NCBI RefSeq assembly: GCF_036409155.1
Contig: NZ_JAZGLW010000001.1
Location: 2,108,001-2,172,000 of the forward strand
Direction: 5' to 3'
Source of the DNA: Mycobacterium sp. 050128
GTDB lineage: Bacteria > Actinomycetota > Actinomycetes > Mycobacteriales > Mycobacteriaceae
DNA: 64,000 nt
Numbering within the stretch: position 1 is the first letter of the stretch; every line of letters begins with the position of its first letter. The position numbers and the translations under genes are program-made. Shown one piece after another: positions 41,127 to 50,419 of the stretch. A model generated the notes under the pieces. That model did not search any database. It saw only the letters and a list, made by a program, of their open reading frames with translations, and was not told where the DNA came from.

Positions 41127-42254
41127 GTGTTCTCTCACTCTCTCACCGATGCGATCGCCGAAGCCGAGAAGCTCGTCGCCGCCGCACCGCACATCGAGAC
41201 CGAAGCCGACCTGCTCGAAGGACTGCAGTATCTGGCCGGCGGTATCTCGGCGTGTATCCATCTGGCGTTCGACTACGACCGGGATCACCCGTTCCTGCAG
41301 TCGGGCACCGGGCCGTTCACCAAGATGGGTCTGGACAATCCCGACACCCTGTACTTCGGCACCCGCGTGCACGCCGACCACGACTACGTGGTCACCGGGG
41401 TCCGCGGTACCACCACCGACTTGAGCTTCCAGCTGCTCGGTGGTGAGTACACCGACGACAACGTGCCCGCCAGCCAGGCCGCGTTCGACGACCGTGAACT
41501 GGAGATCGCCGCCGACGGCACCTTCGAGTGGCGGGTGCGGCCGACCAGCAATGGGCAGCTGGTGATGCGTGAGGTGTACGGCGACTGGTCAGCTCAGCGC
41601 GGCACGCTGGCGATTTCCCGGCTGGACACCGCCGGCACCGCCCCGCCGCCACTTACCCGTGAACTCATCGAAAAGCGTTACGCCACAGCCGGAAAGCAGC
41701 TGGTGCAGCGGGTGAAGACCTGGCTGCAATTCCCGCAGTGGTTCTACCTGAATCTGCCCGTCAACACGATGGTGGCGCCGCGGTTGACCCCGGGTGGGCT
41801 GGCGACCCAGTATTCGTCGGTGGGTCACTACGACCTGAATCCCGACCAGGCGCTGATCATCACCATTCCGGTTAGCGACGCGCCCTATCTCGGCTTCCAG
41901 CTCGGCAGCCTGTGGTACATCTCGCTGGACTACATCAACCACCAGACCTCGCTGAACAACACTCAGGCACAGGCGGATCCGGACGGCAAGGTCCGCATCG
42001 TCGTTGCCGACGGGAATCCGGGTGTGACCAACTGGGTCGAGACCCTGGGGCACCGACGCGGGTATCTGCAGTTCCGCTGGCAGCGGGTGTCGCGCGAGCT
42101 GACCGATGCCGACGGGCCGACCGTGGAGCTGGTCGACCTCGACGCGGTAGCGAGCAAGTTGCCGTATTTCGACCACAACAAGATTTCCGAGGACGATTGG
42201 CGTGCACGAATCGCGTTGCGCCAGCAACAAATTCAAGCAAGGATGCTGGGGTGA
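41127..42254 (+). CDS. Conserved protein with DUF1214-like C-terminus (Rv3531c orthologue)
   Basis: The 375-residue soluble protein has no clear enzymatic motif. Its C-terminal part (SLDYINHQTSLNNTQAQADP, then DGNPGVTNWVETLGHRRGYL) resembles DUF1214 proteins, a beta-rich fold without agreed function. The GTG at 41127 is chosen because it follows the KstR palindrome by 10 bases and gives MFSHSLTDAIAEAEK. It heads an operon with an SDR and a sulfotransferase, so a part in steroid or steroid-conjugate metabolism is likely, but the reaction is unknown. Confidence 0.82.
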   Translation: MFSHSLTDAIAEAEKLVAAAPHIETEADLLEGLQYLAGGISACIHLAFDYDRDHPFLQSGTGPFTKMGLDNPDTLYFGTRVHADHDYVVTGVRGTTTDLSFQLLGGEYTDDNVPASQAAFDDRELEIAADGTFEWRVRPTSNGQLVMREVYGDWSAQRGTLAISRLDTAGTAPPPLTRELIEKRYATAGKQLVQRVKTWLQFPQWFYLNLPVNTMVAPRLTPGGLATQYSSVGHYDLNPDQALIITIPVSDAPYLGFQLGSLWYISLDYINHQTSLNNTQAQADPDGKVRIVVADGNPGVTNWVETLGHRRGYLQFRWQRVSRELTDADGPTVELVDLDAVASKLPYFDHNKISEDDWRARIALRQQQIQARMLG

Positions 42255-42256
42255 CG

Positions 42257-43039
42257 ATGTCAGGGATGCTCAAGAAGAAGGTGGTCGTCATCAGTGGCGT
42301 CGGACCGGGTCTTGGTACCACGCTGGCACACCGATGTGCCCGCGACGGGGCCGATCTGGTACTTGCGGCACGCACCGCCGAGCGGCTCGAAGAGGTCGCC
42401 CAGCAACTCAAGGACGCCGGCCACCAGGCGCTGGCGGTATCGACGGACATCACCGACGACGATCAGGTGAACAATCTCGTCGAACAGACGATGGCGACCT
42501 ACGGCAAGGTCGACGTTCTGATCAACAACGCGTTCCGGGTGCCTTCGATGAAGCCGTTGGCGGGCACCACATTTCAGCATATCCGTGACGCGATCGAGCT
42601 CAGCGCGCTCGGGGCGTTGCGGCTGATCCAGGCTTACACGCCGGCGCTGGAAGCCTCCAAGGGTTCGGTCGTCAACGTCAACTCGATGGTGCTGAGGCAC
42701 TCGCAGGCCAAGTACGGCGCGTACAAGATGGCCAAGTCCGCCCTGCTGTCGATGTCGCAGTCGCTGGCCACTGAACTCGGTGACAAGGGTATTCGCGTCA
42801 ATTCCGTTGCGCCCGGTTACATCTGGGGTGACACGTTGCAGGCCTACTTCAACCACCAAGCCGGCAAGTACGGAACCACGGCCGTGGAGATCTACCAGGC
42901 CACCGCGGCGAACTCCGACTTGAAGCGGCTGCCTACCGAGGACGAGGTCGCCTCGGCGATTCTGTTCATGGCCAGCGATCTGTCCAGCGGCATCACCGGG
43001 CAGACATTGGACGTCAACTGCGGGGAGTACCACACCTAA
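42257..43039 (+). CDS. SDR oxidoreductase (Rv3530c orthologue)
   Basis: The 260-residue classical SDR has the modified cofactor motif VVISGVGPGLGTTLAHRCAR, the unusual NNAFRVP in place of NNAG, the catalytic serine in VNVNSMVLRH and YxxxK as KYGAYKMAKSALL. The ATG at 42257 gives the family length. A GTG at 42251 that overlaps the previous stop (GTGA) is an alternative. The substrate is unknown; the operon context points to a steroid alcohol or ketone. Confidence 0.88.
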   Translation: MSGMLKKKVVVISGVGPGLGTTLAHRCARDGADLVLAARTAERLEEVAQQLKDAGHQALAVSTDITDDDQVNNLVEQTMATYGKVDVLINNAFRVPSMKPLAGTTFQHIRDAIELSALGALRLIQAYTPALEASKGSVVNVNSMVLRHSQAKYGAYKMAKSALLSMSQSLATELGDKGIRVNSVAPGYIWGDTLQAYFNHQAGKYGTTAVEIYQATAANSDLKRLPTEDEVASAILFMASDLSSGITGQTLDVNCGEYHT

Positions 43040-43045
43040 TGCCGC

Positions 43046-43079
43046 CATCGACGATGCAGAGCGAAGCGATGAGGAGGAG
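43046..43079 (+). repeat. 34-base dispersed repeat carrying a Shine-Dalgarno, copy 2
   Basis: Identical over 34 bases to 14922-14955. Its GAGGAGGAG end lies 9 bases from the ATG of the sulfotransferase gene, providing the ribosome binding site. Confidence 0.85.
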
Positions 43080-43087
43080 ACGGCGAG

Positions 43088-44236
43088 ATGGGCGGTGAGC
43101 GCACCGACGTCGGCACCGTCGAGGACATGCACGCCTCGGCCACCAAGCTGGTCGGGCTCGACGACTTCGGCGTTGACGACGACAACTACCGCGAAGCCCT
43201 TGAGGTGCTGCTGGAGTCCTATCGGCGTGATGCCGGCCTAACCCCGTTGGGTAGCAAGATGAATCGTTTCTTCTTGCGCGGCGCGTTGGTGTCCAGGCTG
43301 TTCGCTGAATCGGCCTGGAAGCAGTATCCGCAGCACGCCGAGGTGGGCATCGAGCGGCCGATCTTCGTCACCGGCCTGCCGCGTACCGGCACGACGATCT
43401 TGCACCGCCTGCTCGGAGCCGATCCCGTGCATCAGGGACTGCACCTGTGGCTGGCCGAGTTCCCGCAACCGCGTCCGCCGCGGGACGAGTGGGATGCCAA
43501 CCCGTGGTACAGCTCGCTGAACGCGCAGTTCGAAAAGGCTCACGCGGAGAATCCGGAATACACCGGCCTGCATTTCATGGCCGCCTATGAGCTGGAGGAG
43601 TGCTGGCAGCTGCTGCGGCAATCGCTGCATTCGGTGTCCTATGAGACGCTGTCGCACCTGCCCACTTATTCGCAGTGGCTCTCGCGGCAGGACTGGACAC
43701 CGTCATACCAGCGGCACCGCCGCAACCTTCAGCTGATTGGGCTGAACGATGTCGGAAAGCGTTGGGTGCTCAAGAATCCCAGCCATCTGTTCGCGCTGGA
43801 CGCGTTGATGGCGACCTATCCGGACGCCCTGGTGATCCAGACACACCGGCCGGTGGAGACGATCCTGGCGTCGATGTGCTCATTGGCGCAGCACACCGCC
43901 GAAGGATGGTCGAAGACCTTCTCGGGCGCCCAGATCGGTGCTGACGCAATGGAAACCTGGTCGCGCGGTCTGCAATTGTTCAACACCGCACGCGCCAAAT
44001 ACGACCCCGCCCAGTTCTGCGACGTCGACTACCATGACTTGATCGCCGATCCGCTCGGAACGGTCGCCACGGTGTACCGCCACTTCGGCCTGAACCTGAC
44101 CGACGAGGCGCGAAAGGCCATGGAGGACAGCCACGCCGAGAGTCAGACCGGCGCGCGGGCTCCGAAGCACAAGTACTCGCTGGCCGACTACGGGCTCACC
44201 GCGGACGAGGTCAAGGAACGCTTCGCCGGGCTGTGA
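43088..44236 (+). CDS. Sulfotransferase family 3 protein (Rv3529c orthologue)
   Basis: The 382-residue protein has the PAPS 5'-phosphosulfate loop IFVTGLPRTGTTILHRLL (about 92-109), WVLKNPSHLFALDALMATYP and the 3'-phosphate region VIQTHRPVETILASMCSL. The C-terminal GARAPKHKYSLADYGLT is typical of this mycobacterial family. The acceptor is unknown. Membership of the KstR-type operon makes a sterol-derived or glycolipid acceptor plausible. Its 5' border is the 34-base repeat and its 3' border is the long hairpin at 44264. Confidence 0.88.
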   Translation: MGGERTDVGTVEDMHASATKLVGLDDFGVDDDNYREALEVLLESYRRDAGLTPLGSKMNRFFLRGALVSRLFAESAWKQYPQHAEVGIERPIFVTGLPRTGTTILHRLLGADPVHQGLHLWLAEFPQPRPPRDEWDANPWYSSLNAQFEKAHAENPEYTGLHFMAAYELEECWQLLRQSLHSVSYETLSHLPTYSQWLSRQDWTPSYQRHRRNLQLIGLNDVGKRWVLKNPSHLFALDALMATYPDALVIQTHRPVETILASMCSLAQHTAEGWSKTFSGAQIGADAMETWSRGLQLFNTARAKYDPAQFCDVDYHDLIADPLGTVATVYRHFGLNLTDEARKAMEDSHAESQTGARAPKHKYSLADYGLTADEVKERFAGL

Positions 44237-44263
44237 TCGGGTGCACCGGCGCGGTCCGAGTCC

Positions 44264-44347
44264 GCGTCGAGTGTGCGTCGGCGGCGTTGAGTGTCGCTCC
44301 TGGGCGGGATTTCGGCCATTTTCCCGCCCTAGACGCGCACTCGACGC
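44264..44347. terminator. Long two-part hairpin between convergent operons
   Basis: GCGTCGAGTGTGCGTC (44264-44279) pairs with GACGCGCACTCGACGC (44332-44347) with one mismatch, and GGGCGGGA (44302-44309) pairs with TCCCGCCC (44322-44329). It lies between the sulfotransferase stop and the convergent Rv3527-like stop. No U-run follows. The GAGTGTG/CACTCG ends resemble those around DUF559 copy 1. Confidence 0.75.
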
Positions 44348-44414
44348 GGGTAGCCCCGTGCCGAGTGGTCATCGACCCTCGATTCGCCGAGCTCCGAACC
44401 ACACGCAAGTTGAA

Positions 44415-44861
44415 TCAGTCTTCCTCGGGACGCTCCAGGTAGCCCTCGGCCACCGCGTGTTCGATGCTGTCGGACAGGCGGGGGCAGGACCTGGTTCGTG
44501 CAGGATCACCACCGGATTCACGCACCTCGGCGAAGTAGGCACAACGCTGCGACGCTTCGGTATTCCATTGCACCGCAGTATATCCCGGTCCCAGCCTGCG
44601 CACGGTCACAGTGACATGGCAGAAGCGGCAATCGACCGGCTGCAGACCTGATGTCAGGTAGCGCTGCCGGTCGGCCAGGCTGGCCTCGCGGACCGCGGCT
44701 GCCCGCTGCGGGTCGTTCGCGAAATCCCTTGACTTCGACCAGGATCCAGACCCACCGTTGTGGGCGGGCTTGTCCTCGTGGTCGTGGCCGTCGCCATGCA
44801 GCAGCAGCATCGATCGGGCGAGCCGATCGACGTCGGGAACCGCCGGCTGATCGTCACCCAT
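44415..44861 (-). CDS. Small cysteine-containing protein downstream of kshA (Rv3527-like)
   Basis: Encodes 148 residues from ATG 44859-44861, four bases after the kshA stop. The N-terminus DVDRLARSMLLLHGDGHDHE is histidine and acid rich. The C-terminal half holds four cysteines: CRFCH, RCAYF and SCPRL. They could bind zinc or iron-sulfur, but no known motif spacing fits. I do not recognise a function. The tight link to kshA suggests a helper for the oxygenase, such as maturation or electron transfer; this is inference. An open frame extending to 45152 overlaps kshA and is rejected. Confidence 0.75.
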   Translation of the reverse strand: MGDDQPAVPDVDRLARSMLLLHGDGHDHEDKPAHNGGSGSWSKSRDFANDPQRAAAVREASLADRQRYLTSGLQPVDCRFCHVTVTVRRLGPGYTAVQWNTEASQRCAYFAEVRESGGDPARTRSCPRLSDSIEHAVAEGYLERPEED

Positions 44862-44865
44862 GTCG

Positions 44866-46038
44866 TCAGTGCTGTTCGACTGGAACTTCTTCGGCCGCAG
44901 CGGTTTCGGCGTCCTGTGCCTTGAGGTTCTCGGCAACCTCGACGTTCCAGTGTTCGATGGCGCGGGTGGTGTCGACCTCGATCTCGAAGCGCTCCACCAT
45001 TTCCGGTTCGACGTCGGCGGCATCAACATAGAACTGCTGATACCAGCGACGCAGCTGATAGACGGCGCCATCTTCCTCAACCAGCAGCGGGTTGTCGATC
45101 CTCGTCTTGTGCTTCCAGATCTCGACGTCCTGCAAAAAGCCCTTGCTGACACCCTCGGTGAAGACCCTGGACAGCTTTTCGGTCATCTTTTCGTCCATGC
45201 CCTTGGGCTTTTCGACGATGACACCCCATTGCAGCACGAACGAGTTCTGGGTCACCGGGTAGTGGCAGTTGATCAGAATCGACTCGGCCTTATAGCCGCC
45301 ATAGCTGTTGTGCAGCCAATTGATCATGAACGACGGGCCGAAGTAGGACGCTTCGGAGTCCAGGTGCGCCTCGCCGTAAGAGGTGCCCAAATCGCTGACG
45401 TCCGGCCGGCCCACGTTGTGCAGGTACTGCGAGGCGATGTGACCCTCGAAGACATTCTTGAAGTACGTCGGCAACCCGAAGTGGATGTAGAAGAAATGCG
45501 CCATATCGGTGACGTTGTCGATGATGTCGCGGCAGTTGGACCCCTCGATGAGGATGCTGTTCCAGCGCCACTCGGTCCACTCGTCGCTGTGGGACTCCGG
45601 GATGTCGGGAATGCGGACGGCGGGGTCCGGGGGGTTGTTCTCGTGGTCGTGCCAGACGAACAGCAGGCCGCCGCGCACATCGGTCGTCCACGACCGGGTG
45701 CGCGCCGTTTTCGGCGTGCGCTTGGCGTACGGCACCAGCTTGCAGCGGCCGTCGCCGCCCCAGCGCCAGTCGTGGAACGGGCACGCGACCTCGTCGCCCT
45801 TGATGGTGCCCTCGGAGAGATCCCCGCCCATGTGGCGGCAGTAGCCGTCGAGAACCTTGATGTCCCCGTGCGAGTCTGCGAAGACCACCAGCTTGGTGCC
45901 GAAAGCCTCAACGGAATGTGGCTTGCCGTCCTGGAAGTCCTTCGCCACGCCCAGGCAGTGCCAGCCGCGGGCGAATCTGGTCGGCAACGCGCCGGGATCG
46001 ATTTCCCGGATGCCGACCGCTTTGGTGTCGGTAGTCAC
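44866..46038 (-). CDS. kshA: 3-ketosteroid 9alpha-hydroxylase oxygenase KshA
   Basis: The 390-residue Rieske oxygenase has its [2Fe-2S] ligands at C67/H69 (GYCRHM) and C86/H89 (CPFHDW). The mononuclear iron site includes H181 and H186 in DMAHFFYIHFG. With reductase KshB, not in this window, it hydroxylates C9, and together with KstD this breaks ring B. The GTG at 46036-46038 has GGAGGTGACAG upstream. A KstR palindrome lies 29 bases before it, shared with the divergent carbonic anhydrase gene. Confidence 0.96.
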   Translation of the reverse strand: MTTDTKAVGIREIDPGALPTRFARGWHCLGVAKDFQDGKPHSVEAFGTKLVVFADSHGDIKVLDGYCRHMGGDLSEGTIKGDEVACPFHDWRWGGDGRCKLVPYAKRTPKTARTRSWTTDVRGGLLFVWHDHENNPPDPAVRIPDIPESHSDEWTEWRWNSILIEGSNCRDIIDNVTDMAHFFYIHFGLPTYFKNVFEGHIASQYLHNVGRPDVSDLGTSYGEAHLDSEASYFGPSFMINWLHNSYGGYKAESILINCHYPVTQNSFVLQWGVIVEKPKGMDEKMTEKLSRVFTEGVSKGFLQDVEIWKHKTRIDNPLLVEEDGAVYQLRRWYQQFYVDAADVEPEMVERFEIEVDTTRAIEHWNVEVAENLKAQDAETAAAEEVPVEQH

Positions 46039-46066
46039 CTGTCACCTCCATTGCTAGCCCTCTAAC

Positions 46067-46080
46067 TAGAACACGTTACA
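46067..46080. promoter_or_regulatory. KstR-type operator upstream of kshA
   Basis: TAGAACACGTTACA in the divergent gap, 29 bases from kshA and 83 bases from the carbonic anhydrase-like gene, matches the KstR pattern. Confidence 0.87.
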
Positions 46081-46163
46081 GTTTTACGGCCCGTAAGCGC
46101 AACGACAGCGGGTCTAGCTGCGCTGTCCCGGGGAGTGCTTCATGCTTGGGGTATATCTAGACG

Positions 46164-46688
46164 ATGCCACTGTTTGCTTTCGAGGGTCGGGCGCCACGGA
46201 TCGATCCGACGGCTTTCGTGGCGCCGACCGCGACCCTGATCGGCGACGTCACGGTCGAGGCCGGGGCGTCGGTCTGGTTCAACGCCGTATTGCGCGGCGA
46301 TTATGGGCCGATCGTCGTGCGAGAAGGCGCCAATGTGCAGGACGGATCGGTGTTGCACGCGCCGCCGGGCATCCCCGTCGACATCGGACCGGGCGCGACG
46401 GTGGCCCATATGTGTGTCATTCACGGCGTTCACGTGGGTTCTGAGGCGATGATCGCCAACCACGCCACCGTTCTCGACGGCGCGGTGATCGGTGCGCGCA
46501 GCCTGGTCGCAGCGCATTCCCTGGTGACCGCCGGCACACAGATTCCGGCCGGGGTGCTCGTCGTCGGAGCGCCGGCTCAGATCAAGGGCCCGATCGCCGG
46601 GACGGGTGCCGAGATGTGGATCAACCTGAATCCGCAGGCATATCGCGATCTCGCGCAGCGGCATCTCACCGGGCTGGAGCCGATCTAG
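46164..46688 (+). CDS. Gamma-class carbonic anhydrase-like protein
   Basis: The 174-residue left-handed beta-helix protein has hexapeptide repeats throughout. The three zinc-binding histidines of the gamma class are present as H65 (VLHAPPG), H82 and H87 (HMCVIHG). It corresponds to Rv3525c, often named as possible siderophore-binding or carbonic anhydrase. The ATG at 46164 fits; a frame shift to 46142 has no similarity. It is divergent from kshA and may share its KstR site, though the operator is nearer kshA. Confidence 0.9.
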   Translation: MPLFAFEGRAPRIDPTAFVAPTATLIGDVTVEAGASVWFNAVLRGDYGPIVVREGANVQDGSVLHAPPGIPVDIGPGATVAHMCVIHGVHVGSEAMIANHATVLDGAVIGARSLVAAHSLVTAGTQIPAGVLVVGAPAQIKGPIAGTGAEMWINLNPQAYRDLAQRHLTGLEPI

Positions 46689-46698
46689 ACCATCGGGA

Positions 46699-47673
46699 TC
46701 ATTGCGAAAGTACTGTCGGCTGATATCCGGCCGGCAACTTCAGCACCCGGTTGCGGAAGTCAACCACATACACGTCATCCTGCGGCCCGACCGCGATCCC
46801 ATAGGGCGCGAAGAGATCGCCGAAAGGCAACACGGACACCGTGTTCGAGCCCGCCGTCAATCGCAGCACCCGATTGTTGTTCAAGTCGGTGACGTAGACG
46901 CTGTTGCTGCGATCGATGGCCACACTGTTCGGAAAGTTCAGGCCGGTGAACGGGAGAATGACCGGGGTGGTCGACCCGGTGGCCAGCTTCTGCACCCGAT
47001 TGTTGCCGGCGTCGGCGACGTAGATCGCGTCAGCGCTGTCGACCGCGAGATCGTAAGGCTGGTTAAGTCCGATGAACGGAACCGGGACCTGAACGTTTGA
47101 GCCGGCGGGCATTTCGAGCACCTGGTTGTTCTTGAAGTCGGCGACGTAGACGTTGCCGGCGCTGTCCGCCGTCACCCCATGCGGTTCGGTCAGGCCGGTG
47201 AACGGAAGCTCGATCTGAGTCTTGGAGCCGGCGGGAAGCTTCAGCACCCGCTTGTTGTATTCGTCGACGACATAGAGATTGCCGTCGTGGTCCGTGGCCA
47301 GACCGGCGGGACGGTTCAGGCCGGTGAACGGCAACTCGATTGGCGTGTTGGCGCCGGCCCGCAGTTCCAGCACCCGGTTGCCGCCCGAGTCGGCGACATA
47401 CACATTGCCGGCGTTATCCACCTCCACGCCTTCGGGATCCGCGAGGGTGAACGGCAGCACGACCGCGCCAGACGTGGGCGGCGCGGCGCTGGTTGTCGTG
47501 GTGTGGGGGGACGATGCGTTGCCGGACGACGGTCGCGCGAAGGCGAAGTATCCGGCCACGCCGAGGACGGCAACGATCACGACGGCCGCGGCGCCCATGA
47601 TCGTCAGAGAGGGTCGTGACCGCCGTGGCGGCTGGGCCTTCGCAGGCTTCTCAAGCTCCCAATCGTCGTCCAT
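46699..47673 (-). CDS. Membrane-anchored NHL-repeat beta-propeller protein, copy A
   Basis: The 324-residue protein has a short cytoplasmic tail, one membrane helix (SLTIMGAAAVVIVAVLGVAG) and a Thr/Ser/Pro linker. A six-bladed NHL propeller follows, with repeats of the type LPFTGLNFPNSVAIDRSN plus VYVTDLNNNRVL. This matches the extracellular sensor of PknD without the kinase, as in Rv3524. The ATG 47671-47673 is chosen because GAGGAG lies upstream; a GTG at 47691 is possible. The ligand is unknown. Copy B lies 107 bases upstream. Confidence 0.88.
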   Translation of the reverse strand: MDDDWELEKPAKAQPPRRSRPSLTIMGAAAVVIVAVLGVAGYFAFARPSSGNASSPHTTTTSAAPPTSGAVVLPFTLADPEGVEVDNAGNVYVADSGGNRVLELRAGANTPIELPFTGLNRPAGLATDHDGNLYVVDEYNKRVLKLPAGSKTQIELPFTGLTEPHGVTADSAGNVYVADFKNNQVLEMPAGSNVQVPVPFIGLNQPYDLAVDSADAIYVADAGNNRVQKLATGSTTPVILPFTGLNFPNSVAIDRSNSVYVTDLNNNRVLRLTAGSNTVSVLPFGDLFAPYGIAVGPQDDVYVVDFRNRVLKLPAGYQPTVLSQ

Positions 47674-47780
47674 GACCGGCTCCTCAACCACCGCGGTGTG
47701 CGCGACACCAGGACACTACCGCTCTGCTTTCGCGACGCATAGCAAGTTCAGAAGAAATGCTCGCCCACCGGAAATGCCGC

Positions 47781-48740
47781 TCAACTCCCCAACGCGATCG
47801 GTTCGTATCCCGCCGGCATTTTGAGCACCCGGTTGTGTAAATCGGCGACGTAGATATCGCCCTTCGGGCTCACTGCCACCTCGAACGGGGCGCTCAAATT
47901 GTCGAAGGGCAGTCGGGACTCGGCATTTGAACCGGCGGCAAGCTTGAGCACTCGATTGTTGTTCAGGTCGGTCACGTACACATTGCCGCTGTGGTCGATC
48001 GCCACACTGTTCGGAAAATTCAGGCCGGTGAATGGGAGGACGACCGGGGTGGTCGTCCCCGCGGCCAGTTTCACCACCCGGTTGTTACCGGCGTCGGCCG
48101 CGTACACGGTATCGGCCTCGTCCACGGCCAGGTCGTAGGGACGGTCGAGTCCGGCGAATGGCACCTCCACCTGAGTATTCGAGCCTGCGGGCAATTCCAG
48201 CACCCGATTGCCCTGAAAGTCGGCGACGAAGACGTTCCCGCGGCTATTGACCGCTATTCCATAGGGATCCGCGAGCCCGGTCATCGGCAATTCGATCTGC
48301 GTGCTGGAGCCGGCCGGCAGTTTCAGTATCCGATTGTTTTTCTGGTCGACCACATAGAGGGCATTGCTGCCGTCCACCGATAGACCGCCGGGCTCCTTGA
48401 GTCCGGTGAACGGGAGCACGATCGGCTTGTCGGAGCCGGCTTTCAGCTCCCACACCCGGTCGGAGCCCGCGTCGGAGACGAAGACGTTGCCGACACCGTC
48501 CACCTCCAGCCCGTCGGTATCCACGAGCTCGAACGGCAGGGCGACCTGGCCGGACCGTCCAGCAGGATTCGGCGTCGGACTGGGTTTGGTCGAGGCCTGT
48601 GTCGCCGACGTCCGTCCCAATAGAAGGTAGACGGCGACGACCGCGAGGATCACCAGGATTGCGGCGCCGGCGATGGACAGGATCCGCAGCCGCTGGTGCG
48701 ACCGACTCGTTGCGGGTGTTTTCGGCCTGATTTCGTCCAT
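47781..48740 (-). CDS. Membrane-anchored NHL-repeat beta-propeller protein, copy B
   Basis: The 319-residue paralogue of copy A has the same tail, a membrane helix (LRILSIAGAAILVILAVVAV) and the six-bladed propeller, including the identical blade start LPFTGLNFPNSVAID. M. tuberculosis has a single gene here, so this looks like tandem duplication. The ATG is at 48738-48740. No KstR site is seen close by. Confidence 0.88.
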   Translation of the reverse strand: MDEIRPKTPATSRSHQRLRILSIAGAAILVILAVVAVYLLLGRTSATQASTKPSPTPNPAGRSGQVALPFELVDTDGLEVDGVGNVFVSDAGSDRVWELKAGSDKPIVLPFTGLKEPGGLSVDGSNALYVVDQKNNRILKLPAGSSTQIELPMTGLADPYGIAVNSRGNVFVADFQGNRVLELPAGSNTQVEVPFAGLDRPYDLAVDEADTVYAADAGNNRVVKLAAGTTTPVVLPFTGLNFPNSVAIDHSGNVYVTDLNNNRVLKLAAGSNAESRLPFDNLSAPFEVAVSPKGDIYVADLHNRVLKMPAGYEPIALGS

Positions 48741-48821
48741 GGGAACCAGGAGGATACCGCGCGACGTTGCACGCGCACAGGACGTTCCCGGTGAATTCCG
48801 GGAACCGGGTTAGGCGAGGAC

Positions 48822-49225
48822 CTAGACCTTGCGGGTATTTGCGGCCGCGCGGTCCATCTCCCAATACGCGCGCAGGGCAACCAGTTTGCCGTCGTCGTTG
48901 GCCTTGTACGTGAACACGCCTTCGGCCGTAGTCTGGTAGTCGCCCGTCGTGATCAGGATGTGGCCGACGTTGGCTTCCTCGTTGCCGCACTGGTAGGTAT
49001 CGCGGAAGAAGAACTCGATCTTGGTGGTGGGGGCGATGGCCTTGTCCCAGAACGCCGAGATGGCGTCGCGGCCGCGGTGTCCCTTACCTTCGGGGTCGAA
49101 GGCCGACGGCCCGATGGGATCCTCGACGATGGCGTCGTCGGTGAATACCGCGAGCCAGGCTTGTTTGTCCCTGGCGCCGACCGCCTCGCGCGAGCGACGG
49201 CCTGCTTCGTGGGCCGGATTTTCGC

Positions 49226-49229
<4 letters not shown>
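48822..49229 (-). CDS. SnoaL/ketosteroid isomerase-like protein
   Basis: The 135-residue protein has the NTF2-like cone fold: N-terminal helix REAVGARDKQAWLAVFTDDA, VEDPIG, HRGRDAISAFWDKAIAP and a C-terminal GKLVALRAYWEMD. Acidic residues D-A-I-V-E-D sit where isomerases and epoxide hydrolases keep theirs. The GTG at 49227-49229 overlaps the ltp3 stop as GTGA, so it is translated behind ltp3; the longer frame to 49268 is inside ltp3. Steroid isomerase or binding activity is inferred from fold and context only. Confidence 0.82.

Positions 49230-50418
<1,189 letters not shown>

Positions 50419-50419
<1 letters not shown>

Noticed and set aside
44860..46065. Open frame of 401 codons on the plus strand, opposite kshA
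   Set aside because: KshA has complete Rieske and iron ligands on the other strand; this frame shows only low-complexity antisense composition and runs across the KstR site region.
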